Below, one piece after another: positions 1 to 12,496 of a DNA stretch of 64,000 nt. The position numbers were made by a program, and so were the translations under genes. Under the pieces are notes generated by a model. The model had not been told where the DNA came from. It did no database searches and was given only the letters and a program-made list of their open reading frames with translations. Every line of letters begins with the position of its first letter. Within the stretch, counting starts at the first letter, position 1. The stretch is from Homarus americanus. Lineage: Eukaryota > Arthropoda > Malacostraca > Decapoda > Nephropidae. The DNA is taken from NCBI RefSeq assembly GCF_018991925.1, contig NW_024724368.1:1541319-1605318 (forward strand). Reading direction: 5' to 3'.

Positions 1-765
1 TCAAGGATTATCACAGTCGGGTAATCAAGAAGCTTGGCTACACGGTTATTCACTCTACTTTGTAAGACATTGTATTCTTAAGACTGACACGTTCCTTACA
101 TGTCGGTGTTCTTACTACAGTGCTTAGAAAAAAATTTGGTATTCATGAACTTTTCGCCAGGGCCGCTGTGGTGGCCGGGCCAGTACCGGTACTGTAGGTC
201 ACCAGACAGGAGGTTGTACCGTTTAATCGCCTAAATACAGCTCTCTGAATGTCGTGCTTGTTGGTCTTATAATATTAAGATGTTAATGGATTTCAACTTG
301 TGTTTTTGAAATCGAGTTGACGTAACTTATATTGTGGATATGGATGTTAGGATATTCAACCAAGTACTTTATTGGTATCACCTACCAGATGTGATGTACG
401 GAAGAAACAAGTTGTCACTGAAAGCTGAAGAATTTATTTTATTAGCTGTTGAATTAGTTTTGTTAGTTAGATCACTCTAGTACATGTTTTGATTAGGTTA
501 GTTTAAGTAGGTCTGGGTATTCAGTGTATGGTTAAGATTCTATAATATTAATGTCGGTACTTTATTGAAAGATCAGGTTAAGTCAGTTCAGGTTAAGTTC
601 TGTTACATAAACTCTGTAAGCCGGACCCAAATTGAAGACGCCTGTGAGCCAGATGGACAGGTTAAAGTGCGCGGATAAACGGGTCGTGTTCAGGAGTTCT
701 GGTTAAGCGGGTGTGGATGTGTGTTTGGACGTGACGCAGCGCCTGCACATGGGGGGAGGAGGGAG
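1..765. other. Unique DNA, no gene seen
   Basis: No open frame, RNA gene or repeat is supported here. The stretch is moderately AT-rich. Short GTTAAG/GGTTAAGT words recur near 560-600 without forming a clear array. It could be intron or intergenic DNA. Confidence 0.5.
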
Positions 766-1165
766 AGGGTCCAGTGCCTGGTGGAGGGAGTGGTGTCAGG
801 TGCCAGGTGGAGGGAGTTGTGTCCGGTGCCAGGTGGAGGGAGCGGTGTCTAGCCCCTGGTGAGAGGGGTCCTGTTATTGTGGTGGGGGTGGGGCTGCAAC
901 GGTCCGGTGGTGCTGTGTTAATGGAACGAGTGTGGTGGGGGTGGAAGAGATGGTGGTGGAAGGATGGTGGGGAAGTTGGTATAGTGGGGGAGGTGGTATA
1001 GTGGTGGAGGTAGTGTGGAGGTGGAGATGGTATGGTCGGGGAAGTAGTCGGGTGGTGGGGTGAGGGAGGTAGTGCTGTGGTGGAGTTGGTGAGGGAGGTA
1101 TTGTGGAGGTGGTGGAGTGAAGGAGGTAATGTGACTGGGAAGATAGTGTGGTGGACTGTGAGGGG
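766..1165. repeat. 26-bp minisatellite and G/T-rich imperfect repeat
   Basis: From about 770 to 858 a 26-bp unit with the core GGTGGAGGGAG is repeated about three times, with GTGCC at the start of each unit. It then decays into a long GGTGGT/GGAGGT-rich tract. The open frames on both strands here (Gly/Val/Trp-rich on +, Pro/Thr/His-rich on minus) follow from the repeat and are not gene evidence. Confidence 0.7.
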
Positions 1166-1925
1166 AAGAAGGGTTTAGGGTACAAGTTTTAGGCTTATAA
1201 ACGTCACTTGAGAATATTTTAGGATTAAGTAGGATTTGGTTCAGTGTGATCCTCTGTCTTCACCCCTCTCACTCGGGCAGCCTACAGGGAGGTCGTCAGA
1301 GGACAAGTGCCTTTCATGGCTCTCAGTGTTAGGGCCTTAACGACGCATGATGTGTGTCGCGGACCTTCTCGCTGTGAATAGTAGTCCGCCCCTCAACGTT
1401 AACAGGGAGAGCGACGAAGACAAAGAGACAGACAGGCATTGAGAGAAAGAGAGAGTGAGATTTGGTTGTGTAAATCAGCTCTATACGCGCTTTTGGAGAT
1501 TAAATATTAAAACAAAAAAATAATGATAAATAGAAAATCCTACACGTGCAGCACACCGGGTGTATGACCAGACACTATTAATTGCTGATAATCAAATTGT
1601 GGGCAGCATTTGTGTGTGTCTGTCTGTCTGTCTATTTTGCAGGTAAACCCTCGCAGAATCTACTGTCAATTGTCTGGCATTTATTGTGGGTTTACCAAAT
1701 ATTCTTGGTCTAGTATGTTTGTTTTAATTGCTGGAGACAAGTTTCTGTTTCTCAGGGGCCAATATGACCTCCCCATGCGGGTGTGTCCACAGGAAGTGTG
1801 TACATGACATTGTCGCGAGGTACCAGGTAAATGGTTTACTGATTACTCCGTCAACATGATGCAGCAGGTGAACGTGTTCATCACACTGTACTGAGGATGT
1901 GACCTCCGAGTGTCTCTCTCTCTTT

Positions 1926-3687
<1,762 letters not shown>

Positions 3688-3710
3688 TCCACCCTCCTGT
3701 ACTCCTCCAC
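3688..3710 (+). repeat. Isolated minisatellite monomer
   Basis: This 23-bp segment (core CCACCCTCCTGTACTCCTCC) matches the unit of the large array that starts at 5745, about 2 kb downstream. It stands alone and sits just upstream of the first recognisable retrotransposon coding sequence. Confidence 0.75.
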
Positions 3711-3719
3711 AAAAAGAAG

Positions 3720-4085
3720 AACAAAAAGAAAACGTGGTCAGCATGACAAGAACAGCCAACAGCAGTGCTATGATGACCCCAAACTGAAAACATTCAGGGT
3801 TATAGTCAGGAGGGTGGATAAGGGTTACAAACGAGTTAGAACACCTCATACGCTAAAATTTTATCAAACCTTCCTTGCTGCCGTCAGGGAACGTGTAAAC
3901 GAACTCAGATAAAATGTATGGGGAAACATATGTCAACAGCCAGAACCAACACACTCCCCTCGGCAAAGCCTGGAAAGATATAAAAATAATCACAGGTAAA
4001 AGCAGTAGACACGTCTCCCATCCAAACCCGCTGCAAAAATCGAATGAACTAATAACAACGTGGGTTCATGTCTCTAGCTATGACT
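3720..4085 (+). pseudogene. LINE ORF2 linker region, left part of split element
   Basis: On the + strand the broken reading frame gives RVRTPHTLKFYQTFLAAVRE, then, after a stop and frame change, QHTPLGKAWKDIKIITGKSS. This is the pattern of the linker between endonuclease and reverse transcriptase in Jockey/I-type non-LTR retrotransposons. The coding trace stops near 4080, where a minus strand element begins, and resumes on the + strand at 4904. The 5' end (endonuclease, promoter) is not recognisable. The element is inactive: stops and frameshifts are present, and some residues expected between the linker and the next + strand segment are missing. Confidence 0.65.
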
Positions 4086-4903
4086 TTTTTTTTTATTACG
4101 GGAATTAGCCCACCCGGGCACAGGTCGAACGACCCACAAAGGGGCCTAGGGGGCGAAAAAATAAGAACAGAAAGAAATTAAAAATAGAGAAGAAAAAGGT
4201 TATACTGTTTTAATCTACACCACGAAGATGTCGAAAACCAGCTTTTTAAAGTGAGACAGTTTGTATAAGTATGGAAACACAGTTTGGCTGTGTGAAGAAA
4301 GAAGGATGTACCATAACGGGTTATTCTAGTTTGACCGACATCCACAGAGAAATGGTGGGCACCACGGGCAAGACGTGTGTTACGAGCCCACGGCCTTGCC
4401 GGCGGTACACAGGATGCCAAATCCACCGAACATTGCCCGTTAAAGTACCTGTAAAGGAGAGAGAGTGAAGCGACATTGAGGCGAAGAGAAAGGGAAGAAA
4501 GATTATCAACTAAAGAAGGAGAGTTAATAAGACGAAATGCCTTTGATTCCACCCTATCTAACAGATGGACAGAAGAAGAGCCACCCCAGATATGAGAGCA
4601 GTACCCCAAGTTAGGACCAATGAATCATTTTTATACTTGAAGCAGCTGCTCAGGAGTGAAGTAGCTACGGCATCTGTACAGCATTCTAAACTTTCGGGAG
4701 GCAGCTTTAGCTATGTTAAGGTTGTGTGATTTCCATGACATATTGGAGGAAATGGTGAGGCCTAGCATATCTATTTCAAAATTTGGCAGAATGATCGCAT
4801 CCTGAAATGTAATTGGTGGGAGATCATCTAAACTCGAGAACTCCTTAATGCAAAGTCTATAGAGAGAAGTAATCTTATTAGCTTTATGCTGGGCAAACAG
4901 CAC
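4086..4903 (-). pseudogene. Jockey-type LINE, 5'-truncated, reverse transcriptase C-terminal part
   Basis: Read on the minus strand from 4903 to 4086. The segment 4903-4631 encodes the region after the catalytic palm: a LGLTISSNMSWKSH motif followed by IAKAASRKFRMLYRCRSYF and a QLL end. After two in-frame stop codons the frame continues as YCSHIWGGSS and then SLSLRLNVASLSLLYRYFNG (4609-4178), the usual carboxy-terminal thumb region of Jockey-like reverse transcriptases of arthropods. A short 3' untranslated part follows and ends in an A-tract (T-run at 4086-4094 on +). It lacks endonuclease and palm, so it is a 5'-truncated dead copy. It sits inside a + strand LINE. Clade assignment is from motif memory only. 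Confidence 0.85.
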
Positions 4904-5744
4904 GATGAGTGTGATGTTCCATATACTGAGTGGGAGCTTGACGCCGCCCTCGCCAGGGGTAGGTCTACTTCCCCTGGAGAGGATGGAGTCACCTACAACA
5001 TCGTTAGACTACTAAGGCCCCGGGCAATCCATTATTGACATTGTACAATATAAGTCATGCCGAAGGCCAGCTACCCACATCATGGACCAGCAATATTGTT
5101 GTACCGAAACCAAGAAAGCCTGATGCTTTTCGTCCCATATCACTAACCAGCTGCCTGTGTAAAACCTTTGAGAGGATGGTTCTTGGCAGACTCTTATATA
5201 GAATCAGAGAACACATGTCTCCTAACATAAATGGCTTCACCCAAAATAAAGGTGTACATAATTGGATCACTACACTTTTAACTGTACATGGTGATGAAAG
5301 ACACAGACACACCACACTTCTTGAGATGAAAGCTGCATTTGATATTGCCAAAAGGCAACTTATATTGTATGAACCAGCCAAAATGGATATATGAGGTCGG
5401 CTGTTACACTGGATAAGTGGTTACCTCACTAACAGAAGGCTGCTACACTGTTTCAGGGTTACAAAAGTGAAGTTAAAGATATACATCTTGGCACCCCTAA
5501 GGTGGAGTACTTAGTCCTACTTTGTTCAATGTTCTTATGAATGCATTATTAAATTCAATACCAGACAGCCCCAGCAATATCATAATCAGCTATGCTGATG
5601 ATATTCTTGTACAGTCGGGTTCAAAAGTCTTGAACACTTAGCAATATCTGGCATCTACTTCTGAGTTATACATGTGTGATTGGGATATACTAATAACACT
5701 ACTTGTCATCACATATTATGCCTTAATCACAAAATGGGATAAAA
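4904..5744 (+). pseudogene. LINE reverse transcriptase domain, right part of split element
   Basis: The + strand gives YTEWELDAALARGRSTSPGE in one frame, then, after a frameshift near 5030, FRPISLTSCLCKTFERM (fingers and palm). Beyond a stop at 5392 it continues with a GTP-like turn and the catalytic SYADDILVQS motif near 5587-5616, then a degenerate ALITKWDKT segment. These are reverse transcriptase blocks in the correct order for a Jockey/I-group non-LTR element. Several frameshifts and stops show that it is dead. It continues the linker at 3720-4085 after the nested minus strand insertion. Its downstream end is abrupt: coding similarity runs to the first unit of a 27-bp minisatellite at 5745, and thumb and 3' UTR are absent. 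Confidence 0.85.
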
Positions 5745-6984
5745 CTCCACCCTCCTGTACTCCTCCAACACCTCCACCCTCCTGTACTCCTCCAACACCT
5801 CCACCCTCCTGTACTCCTCCAACACCTCCACCCTCCTGCTCCTCAACACCTCCACCCCTCCTGTACTCCTCCAACACCTCCCACCCCTCCTGTACTCCCC
5901 AACACCACCACCCCTCTGTACTCCTCCAACACCCACCACCCTCCTGTGCCTCCTCCCAACACCTCCACCCTCCTGTACTCCCCCAACACCTCCACCCTCC
6001 CCTGTGCTCCTCCACTTTACCCCACCCTCCTGTACTTCCCCAACACCTCCCACCCCTCCTGTACTCCTCCAACACCTCCACCCTCCTGCCTCCTCCCAAC
6101 ACCTCCCACCCTCCCTGCCTCCCCCCAACACCACCACCCTCCTGTACTCCTCCAACACCCCCCACCCTCCTGTACTCCCTCCAGCACCTCCCACCCTCCT
6201 GTACTCCTCCACCCCTCCTGCTTGCCTCCCACACCACCACCCCTCCTGTGCTCCCCCAACACCTCCCACCCCTCCCTGTACTCCTCCAACACCTCCACCC
6301 TCCTGTCCTCCTCCAACACCCACCACCCTCCCATTACTCCCTCCACCCCTCCACCCTCCTGCCTCCTCCACCCCTCCTGTACTCCTCCAACACCCACCAC
6401 CCTCCTGCTCCCCAACACCTCCACCCTCCTGTACTCTCCACCCTCCACCCTCCTGTGCTCCTCCCTTACCTCCACCTCCTGCTTACTCCCTCCACCCCCC
6501 TCCCACCCTCCTACATGCTCCTCCAACCTCCCACCTCTTGCTCCTCTCCAACACCACCACCCTCCTGCTCCTCCTTACCTCCCACCCTCTGTGCTCCTCC
6601 TTTCCCCACCCTCCTGTACTCCTCCCAACACCTCCCACCTCCTGTGCTCCTCCCTTTCACCACCCTCCTGTGCTCCTCCTTGCCATCCACCCTCTGCTCT
6701 CACTTCCCTCCCACCCTCTACCTCCCCCTCTCCAACACCACCCACCTCCTGTGCCTCCTCAACACCTCCACCCTCCTGTACTCCTCCAACACCACCACCC
6801 TCCTGTACTCCTCAACACCACCACCCCTCCTGTACTCCTCCAACACCTCCACCCTCCTGTACTCCTCCAACACCTCCACCCTCCTGTACTCCCCCAACAC
6901 CTCCACCCTCCTGTACTCCTCCAACACCACCACCCTCCATTACTCCCCCAACACCACCACCCTCCTGTACTCCTCCAACACCCT
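5745..6984 (+). repeat. 27-bp minisatellite array, pyrimidine-rich
   Basis: About 1.24 kb of tandem units near 27 bp, combining CTCCACCCTCCTGTACTCC and TCCAACAC. Units at both ends are nearly identical, while the middle (about 6100-6750) is more variable with insertions and deletions. The + strand is almost entirely C and T. Because the period is a multiple of three, it yields long Pro/Ser/Thr frames on + and Gly/Val/Glu frames on minus that should not be read as proteins. Confidence 0.95.
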
Positions 6985-7398
6985 TTTCTTTACATTCATC
7001 ACCATTTACATTTTCCTTGTCCAACTGAGTATAGCAGCCACAAAGACAACATCTATCACCATCAGGTTGTCAGGTAGGGTTCTGGTGAGGTTGGGTTAAC
7101 TGGATGACTTATGTGCGTTACGGATTGGCCTAGATGATTGTCAGAAAAACTAGACTGATCAGGTATTGACCATTGGTTGTGGTAATCCATCCCTCGCCGG
7201 CAAAACAACATCCGTCAGGCAGATCAGGTAAGGCGTGAATTAGAATGAGGAAACACTGCTTAAGATTATCTCTTTTTCAACAGCAGTACACCGTGTCTAA
7301 GATCATCATCTCTGTTACCTACTAAATTATTCCTCTTAGGCATCTTTGTATATAACGGAAGTGTATCGCTCCTATAACAAGTGACCTGCTCTGTCTGT
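6985..7398. other. Unique DNA, no gene seen
   Basis: No supportable gene or repeat between the minisatellite and the following tetranucleotide tract. Confidence 0.45.
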
Positions 7399-7456
7399 GT
7401 ATGTATGTATGTATGTATGTATGTATGTATGTATGTATGTATGTATGTATGTATGT
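7399..7456. repeat. (GTAT)n microsatellite
   Basis: About 14 uninterrupted units of GTAT. The minus strand Ile-His-Thr-Tyr frame across it is an artefact. Confidence 0.95.
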
Positions 7457-7714
7457 TTCTCGCCTTTATATCACGTGATGAAGGTCCCTCATAACAGTTT
7501 TCTCCCGCCGCTTTACTACACACGTCTTATCTCTTCTTTTGTGTGCTGGCTGCCGTAAGTGAATGAGCAATACGCGGTGAGTCAGATGGTGAAATTTAAG
7601 AGCTGCTTACCTTAAAGACGGTGTAGCCAGGGTGTCCTAGGTCAGGTGGACCCAATCGAACCTAGGCATACCCTCAGCATTGGCGCTTAGTTTTAATGAG
7701 TCCTATTTTGATTG

Positions 7715-7876
7715 GTCTTAATTTTAACGGTTCCTTGTCTTCATGGGTCCCTGTCGCAATGGTTCCTTGTAGTCATGGGTCCCTGTCGTAATGGTTCCTT
7801 GTCTTCATGGGTCCCTGTCGTAATGGTTCCTTGTAGTCATGGGTCCCTGTCGTAATGGTTCCTAGTCTTTATGGTC
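7715..7876 (+). repeat. 32-bp minisatellite, about five units
   Basis: The words TCATGGGTCCCTGTCGTAAT and GGTTCCTTG recur with a spacing of 32 bp (starts near 7741, 7773, 7805, 7837). Units alternate between CTTCATGGG and AGTCATGGG openings. The outer units are degenerate. Confidence 0.9.
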
Positions 7877-9299
7877 TCCAGTCCTATTTTAACATCAACC
7901 GTAACCTCTAGAAACGGAGTCGGTCTCAAGGAAAGTTTAAGATTCATTATTATTTTTCATAGAATTCCACGAGGGCCATAACCATTAAGGGCAGGTGGGA
8001 GGACAGGCTCACCTATAAGGTAGTGGAACTAAGTTGGTTGGGTTTGTATAACTAGGTGTTTATATTGAGCGTGACATCAACTATTTCTGTTGTGCTTATA
8101 AAGGTATAAGGTGACTTTGTAACTTTGAGAGAGGCATCACCCGGCGAGAGTTGGTGCCACCGTTGAGTACAGTAGCTAAAACAACTACCTGTGCATACTT
8201 TGTGGGAAACAATATGAGACCATGGACGATAAATTTGGGCATATGAGGGATGTCACTAGTCACACGTAAAATTTCGGAGCATATCGACCCCCATCTGCAC
8301 AGATAGATGTTTTAGCTACTGTACGTGTGGTTGGTAGCAGGGAGGGGGTCGAGGGGCACTACTGACATTGGTAGTGGTTGGTCATCGTGTGTTGTTTGTG
8401 GTGTCCTTGGCGGAGGTGTGGTTGTCGACCTCGGAAGTGGCCGCTGTGGAAAGAGAGAGAGGGGGCATCAAGGGCGGGGCCGTCAGCTGGACAATACCTG
8501 GTCAACACAATATTTGGTCTGCTCCTTCACTCACTATTATGTTTTAGATACTTTTCCCAGCATGTTTATGGTGTTATGATTCGAGTTTTGAGGCACATTT
8601 TGAGATACTTCTATTTGTTTTGTATGACCTCACTCGATTTTTTCTCCCAACTTTCCAATCCCGACTACAGGCTTCTAATTATAAATATGTCCATCCATCA
8701 AAAAAATAACTTCCTTCACTTACGTAATTCCTTAATTATGTTTACGTCATATATTGTACGGTAATAGTGTGTCGCCTGTTGTTTTTACATCAAGTAGACT
8801 CTCCGTATATTCTTGTTCAATTGGGGACAAAATTTCGCTCTTTGTGGTGAAACTGAATCACGGGAATGAGTCTCCGAACTGACTTACCCTAACTGTTTCA
8901 TTTCATTTAGGATCGATATTGCTTCATTTTGGGCGGTAGCGAACTTTTGACCCCGACTGTACATATCTGTCAGTTTCATGAACACGTTTAGAATGTTATA
9001 TTGAAGCAGTATACAGTTTAATCTGGTTACAAGAACACAGATCACATACAACGTAAATGTGGTGTAATCAGATCAGGTGTTCACAGTTCTTAATAAGCCT
9101 CGTACATTTTCCCGTCCTGCAGCTGCATGATCTCCAACTTGCCAGAATGAAAGTCATCATGAGTGGATCACAGATTACGTGCTCCTACAAAACAATGTCA
9201 TACATAATGGCGAGATAGAGTGGGGGAGTAATATCAAAGGTACAGAGTGGTATTGTTGTTGGTGCTGGGTGTGTGGCCGTGAGTGAGTATGAAAGCCAC
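7877..9299. other. Unique DNA, no gene seen
   Basis: No gene can be supported. The 84- and 128-residue open frames near 8325-8764 overlap in different frames, show no recognisable motif and have no splice context, so they are treated as chance. Confidence 0.45.
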
Positions 9300-9608
9300 T
9301 CCTTAACCTTCGAAGCTCCGAACTTCTGAACCTGAACTTTTGAAGCTCCGAACTCCTGAACTTTCAAAGCTCCGACTCATGAACCTTCACAGCTCCGAAC
9401 TCCTAAACCTTCAAATCAAAGCTCAGAATTCTTGAACCCTTGAATCTCCGAACCCCTGAACCTTTAAAGCTCCGAATTCCTGAGCCTATAAAGCTCCAAA
9501 CTCCTGAACCTTTAGTGTTCCGAATTCCTGAACCCTTGAAATTCCGAACTCCTAAACCTCCGAAGCTCCGAACTTGTAAACCTTCGAAACTCCAAACCTT
9601 TGAACCCC
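9300..9608 (+). repeat. Degenerate ~22-24-bp minisatellite
   Basis: About thirteen diverged units built from AAGCTCCGAACTCCTGAACC recur, with many substitutions and small indels. Divergence is spread evenly, suggesting an old array without recent homogenisation. Confidence 0.85.
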
Positions 9609-9678
9609 GCTACAGGTAGAAGACTTGTATTTAAAAGTATTGAAACATGAATCTTCTGATTGTTTGATGTATCTGTAT

Positions 9679-9750
9679 GGGTTAGGTTAGGTTAGGTTAG
9701 GTTAGGTTAGGTTAGGTTAGTTTAGTTTAGTTTAGTTTAGTTTAGTTTAG
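9679..9750 (+). repeat. Interstitial telomere-like block (TTAGG)8 + (TTTAG)6
   Basis: Eight perfect pentamers of the TTAGG family run into six perfect pentamers of TTTAG, with the phase kept across the junction. TTAGG is the canonical telomere repeat of most arthropods. Unique DNA flanks both sides, so this is an interstitial site and not a chromosome end. Confidence 0.93.
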
Positions 9751-9901
9751 TTGCGAGTTCTGAAACGGGTTTGAAGGACGACCAGTAGTTCTGGATATTG
9801 GCAGTGACTTTCGAATCTCGCCGCGATATAAGGCATTGGGAGGGGGATACAATTTTCGGATATAGTTTACACGGATGTCGTCCAGAGTTGGTCGTGTTTC
9901 G

Positions 9902-10342
9902 TCGTTTAAGTCATTGTAAATAAGATTTTAAGTTATCGTACTCAGGATTTAAGAACTTTTAAGTCGTCATGCTCAAGGGTTTAAATCATCATATTCAAGA
10001 CTTTAAAGTCATCGTACTCAAGAGGGTTATGTCACTGTACTTATGGGTTTAAGTCATCGTACTCAAGAGGGTTAAGTCACTGTACTCATGGGTTTAAGTC
10101 ATCGTAATCTAGAGGGTTAAGTCACTGTACTCATGGGTTTAAGTCATCGTAATCAAGAGGGTTAGGTCACTGTACTCATGGGTTTAAGTCATCGTACTCA
10201 AGAGGGTTAAGTCACTGTACTCATGGGTTTAAGTCATCGTAATCAAGAGGGTTAAGTCACTGTACTCATGGGTTTAAGTCATCGTACTCAAGAGGGTTAA
10301 GTCACTGTACTCATGGGTTTAAGTCATCGTAATCAAGAGGTT
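9902..10342 (+). repeat. 45-bp minisatellite (dimer of ~22-23-bp units)
   Basis: The 45-bp unit combines GTCACTGTACTCATGGGTTT with AAGTCATCGTAATCAAGAGG. The two halves resemble each other, so the unit is an ancient dimer. About seven near-identical copies occupy 10007-10342. The left part (9902-10006) holds degenerate single monomers. The homogeneous core with decayed edge is typical of unequal-exchange turnover. Confidence 0.92.
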
Positions 10343-10554
10343 AATAAGCTTAGGGAGACGATAGCATTCACGAAGACACCATCACGTTGGGAGTTTATTT
10401 TTTTACTATGTTACAGAGCTTACGTCACCTGTCGCTAGGATCCAAGCAGGTGTGCGAGTCAAGTTATCATTGGTATTCCACAGGTGTTATGTCTGTCGCG
10501 TAATGCTCGTGGCTCTCCAAAGGTGACACACACACACACACACCCTCCATAAAA

Positions 10555-10790
10555 CATCAACAATTACGGGTTCTGAATACCACCTTCCATAATGTAACAC
10601 CACCTACTGGTATTCTTATTGATACCACCTGGTGTATTTTGATCCCTCCCATGATGATTTTGACCACCTGAGAGAGTATTGGTACCACCTGTTTTAATTT
10701 GATACCTCTAATTAGGCTCTGATATCACCGATAATATGATAATGCACCACTTGCTGTATTTTTGGTAACCAGCTGATATATAATATGGAC
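10555..10790 (+). repeat. Degenerate ACCACCTG-containing repeat
   Basis: TACCACCTG-like words recur roughly every 35-45 bp (near 10581, 10602, 10623, 10663, 10682, 10746), with TTTTGAT/TATTTTTG between several of them. This looks like a strongly decayed minisatellite. Period and boundaries are uncertain. Confidence 0.4.
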
Positions 10791-11097
10791 ACTGGGTTGA
10801 TAGAACACAATACAGGCTACGTAGAGGTAAACACTGCACCTTGGACAATACCGGATATTTCGGTTCATGTGTACACTACCTAATGTTTTGTTTGTTAACG
10901 TTTACTTTCTATTTTACAGGTAGGTGAAGGTGGATGCTGGAGGTCAGGTCTTATGCCGTGATCAAGTATATTCACCCCAGAGCACATTGTGAGCCGGAAG
11001 ACGTGTGTGTGTGTGGAGGTATGTTGAAAGTGTGTAAGGGCAATGTGCCATTTTCTGATAGGTAAGTTGACTTTGGCCCATGTGGGTGATGTTAAGG

Positions 11098-11166
11098 AAT
11101 CACCTAATGATGAAGGGCTCCCTCAAGCTTACTGTATTCACCTGATCATTAACCACTCTAACGTTA
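11098..11166 (+). mobile_element. Solo arm of fold-back MITE-like family
   Basis: This segment matches the left arm of the palindromic elements at 32509, 51961 and 63547: AATCACCT at the outer end, CAAGCTTACTGTATTCACCT in the middle and ATTAACCACTCTAACG at the inner end. No facing arm is seen. The inner side runs into degenerate TTAGG-like DNA. Confidence 0.65.
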
Positions 11167-11312
11167 TCTGGGGGGTTTAGGTTAGATTAGGTTACGTTAT
11201 GTTAGGTTATGTTACGTTACCTTACAATATGTTAGATTAGAGTAGATTAGGTTAGGTTACGTTTTAGGTTAACTTAGATTAGGTTACATTTGGCTAACGT
11301 TAGGTTATTTAA
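11167..11312 (+). repeat. Degenerate GTTAG/GTTAC repeat tract
   Basis: Many imperfect pentamer-like words (GGTTAG, GATTAG, GTTACGTTA, GGTTA) run together. It resembles a decayed TTAGG-type tract and lies directly inside a solo MITE arm. Confidence 0.7.
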
Positions 11313-11460
11313 CCTTAAGTTGAAGTAAATTGGGGGCCTAATCTTGGAGTATCCATTTTGAGGTACCGTTGACGGTTCTCCTGATTATCAATGTGAGTCT
11401 CTAGTCCATGGTTAGTGGGGTTAGCCTGAGGAAGGGGTGATGAGCGGGAGTTAATAGTAA

Positions 11461-11528
11461 TGACGTCACATTTAGTACACGTTGTTGCTCTCTCTTGTTC
11501 CTGTAATTCTTTTAAATATGTGACGTCA
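11461..11528. promoter_or_regulatory. Two CRE palindromes exactly 60 bp apart
   Basis: The palindrome TGACGTCA, the full cAMP-response element bound by CREB/ATF-type bZIP proteins, occurs at 11461-11468 and at 11521-11528. No TATA box, exon or transcription start is evident nearby, so a function is only a possibility. Confidence 0.4.
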
Positions 11529-11948
11529 TCATTTTGGGTACATTGAATATAGTATCTTAACCTCACGGGTATGGTAATGTAACCTCTTGAGTATGATGAC
11601 TTACCCTTTTAGTGCAATGTCTTATTCCATTGTATATAATGGCCCATCCCCTACGTTCAGTAATGTTCTCAGGGGTCACGTTATCGTACACACGGGGTTA
11701 ACTTATATTCCAACCTCACCATTGAATCCAGTGGGTCCGTTGTAGCAGGTCATAGGGTAAACATTTTTACAGTCATGCTGCAGGTGCGTCAGGTTAAAAA
11801 ATATCACCTTTTAAAGCCAGAATATTGATTCAGAACGTGTAGATTCAGGATGAGTCAGGAATGGGGTCATATCTGGAGCAGCTCGTACACTCTCCATGGT
11901 ATACCACGTTCTGGCATTCCTCCAGCAGGTAGAGGCGGTCGTGTCTAT

Positions 11949-12019
11949 TGATTTATTACGAAAGAAGTTTTACCAAGTGGTCGTAATCGTTGTATACAAG
12001 TTATATAAATATGTATATG

Positions 12020-12096
<77 letters not shown>

Positions 12097-12416
12097 ACAA
12101 TGAAAACGTGGATAAGATAAATCTTGATAAAATCACACAGGGAAAAGGGAAACAATGGAGCACCTTAGCTTTCGTCTTTATTCAAGACATCTTCAGAGGT
12201 AACAGTTGCCTCTGAAGATGTCTTGAATAAAGACGAAAGCTAAGGTGCTCCATTGTTTCCCTTTTCCCTGTGTGATTTTATCAAGATATATCCCTTTCTT
12301 TCTGAGAAACAAACACACGGTGGTAACGTTCCCCGGTCACGCACATAAGATCGTGGGTTCGAGTCCTGGCGGGGTGAGGCTGTTGATTATATGTAGAAAT
12401 TCGAGCACTTTATGAG

Positions 12417-12496
<80 letters not shown>

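Noticed and set aside
5672..7099. 475-codon Pro/Ser/Thr-rich frame and its shadow frames
   Set aside because: They are products of a 27-bp tandem repeat, open in several frames on both strands, with no coding signal beyond the repeat.
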